NCBI GenBank assembly: GCA_003266075.1
Contig: MUZZ01000298.1
Location: 614-8,533 of the forward strand
Direction: 5' to 3'
DNA: 7,920 nucleotides
From: Methanosphaera sp. rholeuAM74
GTDB taxonomy: Archaea; Methanobacteriota; Methanobacteria; Methanobacteriales; Methanobacteriaceae
Positions 1 through 6,200 of this stretch are shown piece by piece. The stretch's first letter is position 1, and each line of letters opens with the position of its first letter. The position numbers and the translations under genes are program-made. Below the pieces are notes generated by a model that searched no databases, was not told the DNA's origin, and was given only the letters and a program-made list of their open reading frames with translations.

Positions 1-236
1 GTTAGATATTTATTGGGTAATAAAATATTCTTCATATACGTGTTTGCCCAGTTTTTACTATTTGAATGTATAACCAATAATGTTGGTGGACTATTGAAGA
101 CTACCTCGTTGATAGTTCTTCTAGTGGTACTGGGTTACGGATTGAAGGTTACTCAGGATGTTATTAGTGGTGGTACTAGTCTACCTAGAATAAATCTTAA
201 TGAGTTAGTCAACTTTGGTCTGAAGGGAATTGTAGT
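1..236 (+). repeat. Left copy of long direct repeat (matches 2401-2636)
   Basis: Read base by base against 2401-2636, there are 8 mismatches (positions 26, 81, 129, 138, 166, 188, 195, 196) and no gaps, about 96.6% identity. Homology ends sharply after 236. The left limit is outside the window. The pair could support recombination that deletes 2.4 kb. Confidence 0.93.
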
Positions 237-255
237 AGGATGGAATTTAAAATGA
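1..255 (+). pseudogene. Truncated copy of DUF4013-like membrane protein (5' part only)
   Basis: This reading frame is open from base 1 and enters from outside the window. By alignment with the intact gene at 2374, base 1 is codon 10, so the true start should lie about 27 bases upstream. The frame encodes the first two hydrophobic segments of the family (about window residues 10-22 and 35-60) and matches the intact protein up to the residues GIVV. It then runs into unrelated sequence (GWNLK) and stops at 253-255. Six of the eight base differences from the intact copy change the amino acid (for example T to I, K to N, G to S, F to L), which suggests relaxed selection. The missing part would hold the remaining membrane segments and the conserved FDF...GW..Y region, so a working product is unlikely. 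Its 3' end overlaps the stop codon of the PIN gene on the other strand. Confidence 0.8.
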
Positions 256-905
256 ATCCACACCTTTAACCTCATTAAACGATAGTTTTTCCGAATAAGC
301 TCCCATAAAACAATTTTTATCGAATGTTATGAAATCCATTGAGATTTTATTATTTAAAGCAAAATCATGTGCATCCAGTATAATTCTCACATCATTAATT
401 TGCATATCATAAGTTAACAATCGTTTATATAATTCTGAATATTCTTCAGTTCTTGCTATAGTAGTTTGTATATTCGATTCACACCATTGAACTTTAGATA
501 GTGTGATATTTTAAATCCATAACAAAACTATTGACTACATAGACTAATTCATTCTCTTATATCTACATAAAATTGTTTTTCAAAATTTATATCCCACAAC
601 ATATGAATTGATTCAAGAACATCTTTTTTCTGTTTATGTGTATAATGTTTGTTTTTAGCGTACTTTTTTAATTGATTGATAGAATATAACTCTGTTTCAC
701 TAGTTAACAAATCGTTACTCAACTCATCATAAAATATAATCAAATTATCCAACTTCCTGTCGAAACGATGATTAAATTCACTATGAACAAGTTCAGACCA
801 ATAAATTGTTACATATTCAGTAAATATTTGCATTGCTTTTCTGTTGTGAGGTTCTATAGAAAAAGCATAGGATAATGGAACATTCGTATCAACAAAAGCT
901 TTCAT
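247..905 (-). pseudogene. PIN-domain ribonuclease (VapC-like toxin), broken by two frameshifts
   Basis: The start is the ATG at 905-903, with GGTGG about 8 bases upstream and only one base after the previous gene's stop. A longer in-frame start at 950 would overlap that gene and is less likely. The N-terminus MKAFVDTN is the classic first PIN strand, with the metal-binding Asp in FVDTN. A second acidic site is likely in the segment SELVHSEF (about residues 38-45). The frame stops at 551-549 (TGA), but the PIN fold continues in the other two frames: ELVYVVNSFVMD, then a shift near 496-511, then IILDAHDFAL and DFITFDKNC, which supply the third and fourth acidic sites. Removing one base at each site restores 218 residues ending at TAA 249-247. 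That is longer than the usual 120-140 residue VapC because of a helical middle part. PIN proteins are Mg-dependent RNases, often toxins. Family and motifs are clear; the toxin role is inferred from context. Confidence 0.8.
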
Positions 906-906
906 A

Positions 907-1476
907 TTATTCCACCAAGGTATTAGACATCTTTTCCAAAAATTTTTCATTATACAATGGGCTAGGAGTATAAACGTTTAAATAAAAATATTGCTCTTTT
1001 TTCCTAAAAGTAATCAGCAATTTATTATATTCATCATTCAATCTTTTTTGTTCGGATATGGAATACTTGTATTTTATTTTGAAATCGAAAATTTCAATAA
1101 ATGACCATATGATTTCGCTTAGAAAATCTGAATTGGCAAAAAACAATTTTTTATCACTAGTTATATAATTAAAAATGTTTATGAGTGACATTATTTTCTG
1201 AAACTCTGTTTCAAATAATTGAATTTGATGTAATATTATTGAAAATGTAACTAATTTATTTTTAATCTCATTTATTTGAGTTTTATGATTAGCGTAATAC
1301 TCTTCATAGTTTCTATTTTGTTTGTGATTATTGTTCTCAGTATTTTTAAAAAAATTATCATTTTGGATTAAAAATTCTTTTTCAAGCAACTTAGCAACTT
1401 TTAAACTGTTATTTTCTAAGGATAATTCAACTTTGTTGTAGTTTATAGTATTATACATACTTAGCACAGCTGACAT
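907..1476 (-). CDS. Unknown helical protein in PIN operon (189 residues)
   Basis: I do not recognise this protein. The start ATG at 1476-1474 has a strong Shine-Dalgarno sequence, GGAGGA at 1489-1484, which overlaps the end of the upstream gene three bases away. The frame is intact and stops at 909-907, one base before the PIN gene start, so the genes are probably translationally coupled. The product is rich in Asn, Lys, Glu and Ile, lacks a signal peptide or clear membrane segment, and looks mostly alpha-helical. Residues about 20-35 and 55-100 have a heptad-like pattern (for example YEEYYANHKTQINEIKNKL) that could form a coiled coil. The C-terminal third has aromatic stretches (FDFKIKYKYS, FYLNVYTPSP). 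It could be a partner, chaperone or scaffold for the PIN protein, but this rests only on operon position. It is the only operon member with no visible frameshift. Confidence 0.75.
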   Translation of the reverse strand: MSAVLSMYNTINYNKVELSLENNSLKVAKLLEKEFLIQNDNFFKNTENNNHKQNRNYEEYYANHKTQINEIKNKLVTFSIILHQIQLFETEFQKIMSLINIFNYITSDKKLFFANSDFLSEIIWSFIEIFDFKIKYKYSISEQKRLNDEYNKLLITFRKKEQYFYLNVYTPSPLYNEKFLEKMSNTLVE

Positions 1477-1479
1477 ACT

Positions 1480-1777
1480 CTATTCCTCCATTTTATTAAT
1501 TGCGTTGACTATCTTATCCATATCATCTTCTAAATTAACATCTATCACAACTTTTTTTAGTAGTGTATCTTTAAAATCCCTGTTGAATAAACTAATTAAA
1601 TCAAAAGTTTCATCTGAATTCGAATTAATTTTTTCATCTCTTACACTAAATTGAATGTTAGTCACTTCAATTTTTTGTTCTTTAAATTCTTCATTAAGTA
1701 CGTTCAAATAAATCTGGATTCAATAATTCGTTCAAAGAAAGACCCATAACAACTTTTTGAAGTATTTTCCAATCCAT
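1480..1777 (-). pseudogene. Small acidic protein, first gene of PIN operon, frameshifted (possible antitoxin)
   Basis: The best start is the ATG at 1777-1775, preceded at good spacing by GGAGAT. This frame reads MDWKILQKVVMGLSLNELL and on to ...FERT, then stops at TAA 1696-1694. Dropping one T there joins it to a 1480-1707 frame (NEEFKEQKIEVTN... to NAINKMEE). That downstream frame alone would need an unsupported TTG start. The repaired gene has exactly 99 codons including TAG, giving 98 residues with an acidic C-terminal half (VNLEDDMDKIV). Being short, acidic and first in an operon that ends in a PIN nuclease, with a palindrome over the promoter, fits an antitoxin-type regulator. I do not recognise the family, and no helix-turn-helix is certain. 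The frameshift could be true decay or a sequencing error. Confidence 0.6.
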
Positions 1778-1805
1778 TTCTTTATCTCCATAACAATGAT
1801 GTTCG

Positions 1806-1822
1806 TTACATACTGTATGTAA
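1806..1822. promoter_or_regulatory. Palindromic operator candidate upstream of PIN operon
   Basis: TTACATACTGTATGTAA has perfect 8-base arms around one central base. It lies 29-45 bases before the operon's first start codon, about where transcription should begin given the TATA-like boxes at 1830-1857. That placement fits a repressor site used for autoregulation. The binding protein is unknown. Confidence 0.55.
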
Positions 1823-1829
1823 ATAAGTT

Positions 1830-1857
1830 AATATAAATATATCCTCGATTATATAAA
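1830..1857 (-). promoter_or_regulatory. Archaeal TATA-like promoter of PIN operon
   Basis: On the minus strand there are two TATA-like boxes, TTTATATAA (1857-1849) and TTTATATT (1837-1830). Archaeal transcription starts about 25 bases downstream of the box centre, which gives roughly 1828 or 1808. Both lie at or beside the palindrome at 1806-1822 and leave a short leader carrying the GGAGAT ribosome site. AT-richness makes chance TATA-like strings common here. Confidence 0.4.
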
Positions 1858-2065
1858 ATCATTTCTATTCAAGTTTGGTCATATGAAAATCTAAAGTACG
1901 TTCGACACATATAAACGTATTGTTAGCCTGTGTTGATAGGGTTACAGTTGTATAATTAAGTGAAAATGTTAAATGGAACTTAATAATTAATAGTGCTGAC
2001 TTGGAGTTAAATAAATGGATTTATAGGTTTTACAACTTTTTGATAATCTAAAAAAGGATTAAACC

Positions 2066-2214
2066 ATAGGTAAATTACCACATATATCAGAGAATCAAAA
2101 CAATTACTCAAAGATGACAACCCTAATGGATTGTTCGATAACTTTGTGGGATTAATGGATAGTGATAAAGTGATTGACGAAGTTGAAGAAAGAAAAAGTG
2201 TAGTGACATGTTAA
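2066..2214 (+). pseudogene. Degenerate short coding remnant, possibly antitoxin-like
   Basis: The frame open from 2074 to the TAA at 2212-2214 encodes 46 residues including KQLLKDDNPNGLFDNFVGLM and DEVEERKSV. It is hydrophilic and acidic and looks like real coding sequence, resembling the C-terminal part of small VapB-type antitoxins, though I cannot name a family. It has no start codon of its own. In another frame just upstream, ATA at 2066-2068 is followed by GKLPHISEN, with AAGGAT in ribosome-site position before it. This suggests an original ATG now changed to ATA plus a one-base deletion near 2090-2100. If so, this is a dead antitoxin gene on the strand opposite the PIN operon. The assignment is an inference from amino-acid pattern only. 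Confidence 0.3.
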
Positions 2215-2279
2215 TAAGAAACTTTATCTACAAAATGGACACAATAAACAGTCATTGCCTCATAAGTTCATTATCATGG

Positions 2280-2334
2280 TAGTGTTAAACTGATTCTACG
2301 TTGACATGAATAAACTATTTTAATAGTGTTAAAC
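2280..2334 (+). repeat. Pair of 11-base direct repeats upstream of DUF4013-like gene
   Basis: TAGTGTTAAAC occurs at 2280-2290 and 2324-2334, 44 bases apart. The second copy overlaps a perfect 6+6 base inverted repeat, ACTATT-TT-AATAGT (2314-2327). Both lie just before the gene's likely promoter and could be regulator sites, or chance in AT-rich DNA. Confidence 0.4.
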
Positions 2335-2345
2335 AAACATTAAAG

Positions 2346-2354
2346 CATATAAAT
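2346..2354 (+). promoter_or_regulatory. TATA-like box of DUF4013-like gene
   Basis: CATATAAAT is centred about 25 bases before the ATG at 2374, which would give a very short or leaderless transcript. An AGGAAG at 2361-2366 could serve as a ribosome site, especially for the alternative ATG at 2386. Confidence 0.4.
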
Positions 2355-2373
2355 TCAATCAGGAAGTACTCGG

Positions 2374-3120
2374 ATGCCAAATGAAATGCTCAAGGGTTCA
2401 GTTAGATATTTATTGGGTAATAAAACATTCTTCATATACGTGTTTGCCCAGTTTTTACTATTTGAATGTATAACCAATAAGGTTGGTGGACTATTGAAGA
2501 CTACCTCGTTGATAGTTCTTCTAGTGGTTCTGGGTTATGGATTGAAGGTTACTCAGGATGTTATTGGTGGTGGTACTAGTCTACCTAAAATAAAGTTTAA
2601 TGAGTTAGTCAACTTTGGTCTGAAGGGAATTGTAGTGTATACCTTCTATTTGACCATCCAAGCATCTCTTCTGGGATTAATTTCTTTGTTGATGAATTTT
2701 CCAGAGTTCGATTTGGAAGAGTTGATTCTTGATTTGCATGAAACGATGACACTATTTTATGGGCATGATCCTGTCACTTTTATCTTGTTTATCCTATTGG
2801 GGCTTCTAGTAGTTTATGGTACTATCTTTTTCATGGAAATTGCCTTAGCATTACTGGCTGATGGTGGAAAACTCAGGGATGCATTTGATTTTCCAAGGAT
2901 TAAAAGTATAATCGATTCGATTGGCTGGAAGGAGTATTCTGCTGATTATACGAAGATTGTGGCATCCGTCGTTATTCTAGTGTTTATCAATGGATTATTC
3001 AAGTCCTATGGCTTGATAAGCATTCTCGTGGGTGTAATAACTGATATGTTAGCATTCATAGTTGAATATCGTGGAATTGGAAAGATTTACGGAGAATACA
3101 AGGAATCGGTCAAGGATTAA
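2374..3120 (+). CDS. DUF4013-like multi-pass membrane protein
   Basis: This intact 248-residue protein is very hydrophobic. Likely membrane segments are at about residues 19-33, 43-62, 86-108, 135-162, 193-208 and 213-229. Family hallmarks seen are GGTSLPKIKFNELVNFGLKG after the second segment, the soluble stretch DAFDFPRIKSIID followed by GWKEY (about residues 170-188), and a C-terminal GIGKIYGEY. This pattern fits DUF4013, a family common in methanogens and present in many paralogs, whose function is unknown. The start at 2374 is the first ATG; the ATG at 2386 (MLKGS) is an alternative. A 5' duplicate of this gene lies at the window's left edge. It converges on the adhesin gene, so the two are not an operon. 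No transport or enzyme motif is visible. Confidence 0.8.
   Translation: MPNEMLKGSVRYLLGNKTFFIYVFAQFLLFECITNKVGGLLKTTSLIVLLVVLGYGLKVTQDVIGGGTSLPKIKFNELVNFGLKGIVVYTFYLTIQASLLGLISLLMNFPEFDLEELILDLHETMTLFYGHDPVTFILFILLGLLVVYGTIFFMEIALALLADGGKLRDAFDFPRIKSIIDSIGWKEYSADYTKIVASVVILVFINGLFKSYGLISILVGVITDMLAFIVEYRGIGKIYGEYKESVKD
2401..2636 (+). repeat. Right copy of long direct repeat (matches 1-236)
   Basis: This is codons 10 to about 88 of the intact DUF4013-like gene, matching the left copy with 8 mismatches and no gaps. The match probably extends further 5', but the partner sequence is outside the window. The offset between copies is exactly 2400 bases. Confidence 0.93.
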
Positions 3121-3155
3121 CGCAGTGTTTATAGTATTAATCCACAAGATAATGG

Positions 3156-3184
3156 GTGTTGTTTAAACACTAAACTCTTTTTTT
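3156..3184 (+). terminator. Terminator of DUF4013-like gene
   Basis: A short hairpin (GTGTT 3156-3160 with AACAC 3166-3170) is followed by CTC and seven T (3178-3184), starting 36 bases after the stop codon. Archaeal termination relies mainly on the T-tract, so the weak stem is not a problem. Confidence 0.5.
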
Positions 3185-3238
3185 CGTAGAAATTTGGTCG
3201 ATGAATGGGCAACCATGGTTATTAAAAATAAAAGAATT

Positions 3239-3245
3239 AAAAAAA
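3239..3245 (-). terminator. T-tract terminator of adhesin gene
   Basis: Seven A on the plus strand read as seven T on the minus strand, 32 bases past the adhesin stop codon and preceded by CCCCCTACC. A small AGAG/CTCT hairpin (3266-3279) overlaps the stop codon. Confidence 0.45.
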
Positions 3246-3277
3246 GGTAGGGGGTTAAATCTAGCAGAGTACCAGCT

Positions 3278-6200
3278 CTACTCGATTGTTAATTTAGCTT
3301 CACTTTCTAATTTATTCGTACCACCAGTATAGACAGCTTTAATGGTGTAATCACCTGCTTTCAAGGTCTTAGGTACTGTGTACGTGAATGTTGTCGTGTC
3401 ACCCTCAACTTTAGCATATAGTTTGCCGTCACCAGCTTTAACTGTTTTACCGTTGACTTTTAGGACTACTTTTCCAGAGTCTAAGTTCTTGGTTGTAACA
3501 GTAATAGTTACTTCTTCTCCAGCTGTTGCTGTAGCATCTGATACTGCAAATTCTGGTTCTTCTTCTTCTGGCACGGTTACTGTTGGGTTTACCACTTCAC
3601 TTTCAGAGTTTGGCTGTGTGGAGCTTCCCACGTAGATTACCTGTATTGTGGTGTCGTTATCCCATTTACTGGTGTCTTCATAGGTCATTGTCGCTGTTCC
3701 GTCTTCTACACTAGCATAGATTACCTTGTTGTTGGAGTCTCTTAACACTTTACCGTTTACCTTGAATGCTACACGACCAGCTGATACAGCATCACCATCT
3801 TGGTCTACAACTGTTGCCGTTATCGTTGCAACATCACCCAGAGTAACTGCTACTGGTTCAAGTTCTACTGTTGTAGTAGCCTCTTTCACAGGTAATGTAA
3901 CTGACTGTGTTGTCGTGTTGTATTTTCCTGTTGGGTCTTGGTACTTGGCTGTGATAGTCACATCGCTTGTGGATGTTGGAGTGTATGTTATTATTCCATC
4001 TTCTACTGGTATTTCTTCCCCATTAGCTGTTACTGTGAGTGTTCCTTCGATTGGTCTGTCGAATGCGTCAGTTACAGTTACTCCTATCGTCACGGTTTTG
4101 TACTGTGATAGTTCCTCTGGAGCGTCTATGGTTATGTTTGAATCATATCCTTTAGTTGTCGGAATATTTCCCTCTTTTGATCCTGGTGTTTCTACAGCAT
4201 CATTTCCTACCGTGTTGTATGATTCTAGGTAATTGTATGATACTCCTCCTTTTGTTGTTGTTACAAGTATTATTGGCGTGTCTACTAAGGTGTTGTTTAC
4301 TAGTATTTTGTTGTTGTTAAAGTTTATGTTCACATCATCGAGTATTACTGTTGTTGTATTGGAATTTGTCGTTATGTTGTTATATGACATAGTACCACGT
4401 GTGGTCATCATGACATCTTTTATTGCTGTTGTATTTTGGCTAGTTATGGTAATGTTGTTGTATCGAAGGTTGTTTATTCGTGTATTGAACAAGTCTATTG
4501 TTATTGAGTTTTCAGAGTCTGCTATTATGTTGTTGTATTGTAATGAGTTTGATTTTGTTGAATTACTTGATTTTATTGTTGTTGTATTGATTCCCATTGT
4601 TGTCATGTTATTGTATGTTATTGATAGTTGTCCTATATTGTTGTTTATCATGTTATTGTTGTTTCCATTTAGTTCTAGGTTACTGTTTTCCATGGTCGTA
4701 TAGTTTGTGGTGTATATCATGTTTTTATTGTTTCCTTCTTGGTATATATTACAACCACTTATCTCGGTTCTTGTTAGTAGGTTTAAAGAGTTTTCTCTTT
4801 CATCAGTATTGTTTATGGTGAGGTTTTCTAGTGTTACTGTGTTAGTAGCGTTTATTGTTATTGTGGAGTTGTATATTGTGTTGTTTTCAGGGTTTTCTAT
4901 TTTAATTGGCACGGTTATTATCATATCTTTTTCATGTAAATCTGATGCTATTATTATCACGTCTATATTTGAAGCATTGAATACGTTGTTTTCGTCGAAG
5001 AAGTCATTGTAGTTTTCATCTGTTAGGAAAGCCCTATTTGGAGTATTGTTTTCAATAATATTATCGTGGCTGTTTTCATCTTGTGCTACGGCAAAGTCCC
5101 CACTTAATGGATAGTGTGCAACCATATTGTTTTCATATATCCTGTTGTTGGATGAGTTTATTAGATTTATAGATGCGTTTTTTGTTGTGTTCATCCTATT
5201 TTGGTGTATGATGTTGTTTTCTGAGTTTATAACAGTTAATGGTATTTCTTCAGTTGGTACTGATGTTCCTGGTTCTGTTGTTTGTATCCAAGTTATATTT
5301 GAGTCGGATACATTGTTTAATATCACATAGTGTGTTTTTGTTAGTACTAATGTTAATGCTCGTACAGTGAGGTTTTGTGAGTTATTTACAACTACTGCAA
5401 TGTTATCATCGACATTGTATTTGTCTTCATCTACTAATGAGATTAGATATAAAGATGAATGTAGATATACATTATCTCCAGTTATACTTAACCCAGTAAT
5501 TGTTGTTGAATTTGCATATATTCCGTTATTTGATATGTTTGATGCTTTAATTTTCTTGTATTGGTCATTGAATATGATTCCATATGTTTTGTCAGAGTTT
5601 ATTTTTACAGTATTCATGTATACTGTTATATAATCACAATTTGTTTCTTCCGTGGTTGTGATGTTTATTGCACATGCACTATCTGTTGTGTTGATGTTTA
5701 TGTTGTTTCGTTCGATTACATTGTTTGAGGTGGTTTTACTAGTTGTGGTGAATGCTGTTGCATTTGCAGAGTTAATGTTTAACGTGTTTCCAGATATGTT
5801 GTTCTTGTTGGTGTTTTCTCCTATGATGATGCTGTTTGTGTTTGTTGTTGTGTTGACGTTTATCGTGTTTGATAGGATTATGTTTTCGTCTGCTGTTTTG
5901 TCTTGTGAGTCAATGATTATTGCCGTTATATCGTTTGATGAGGTAATGTTTATGTTGTTATTGTTTATCGTGTTTTTGTTGGATGATACTTTGATAGCGG
6001 TGGTTTCTGTGGCTGAGTCACTATTTATGTTGATGGTGTTATATGCTAGTGTGTTTGAATCACCGTTTACTATTATAGTTGGGGATGTTTGACTGGTGTT
6101 CTGATTTATTATGAGATTTTTAACCGTGTTTTTGTCTGAGTTGATTACAAGAGCATTTTCATTGTCAGCTCCATTATTAATGTTTAAATTGGATATACTT

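Larger units (their letters stand above)
1858..2373. other. Long AT-rich gap, mostly non-coding, with one coding remnant
   Basis: This stretch lies between the divergent PIN operon and the intact DUF4013-like gene. Apart from the antitoxin-like remnant at 2066-2214 and the possible promoter and short repeats at 2280-2354, I find no credible coding frame, RNA gene, transposase remnant or long inverted repeat. Stops are frequent in all frames, which suggests decayed sequence. Confidence 0.5.

Noticed and set aside
549..950. PIN gene starting at the ATG at 948-950
   Set aside because: The added 15 residues overlap the upstream gene. The PIN fold starts at MKAFVDTN, and the ATG at 903-905 has a GGTGG site at proper spacing.
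494..1696. Programmed +1 frameshifting as the explanation for all three shifts
   Set aside because: The sites share a T at the stop but no common slippery codon or stimulatory structure that I can see. Three such events in one small operon fit decay or sequencing indels better.
1480..1707. Independent 75-residue gene with a TTG start
   Set aside because: There is no ribosome site before the TTG, while a frame starting at 1777 with GGAGAT joins it cleanly by a one-base shift.
1858..2373. Transposon or phage remnant in the gap
   Set aside because: No transposase or integrase motif, terminal inverted repeat or target-site duplication could be seen.
5640..6135. CRISPR-like or satellite repeat
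   Set aside because: The GTT-rich periodicity comes from degenerate protein coil repeats in a continuous reading frame; DNA units are not identical and there are no spacers.
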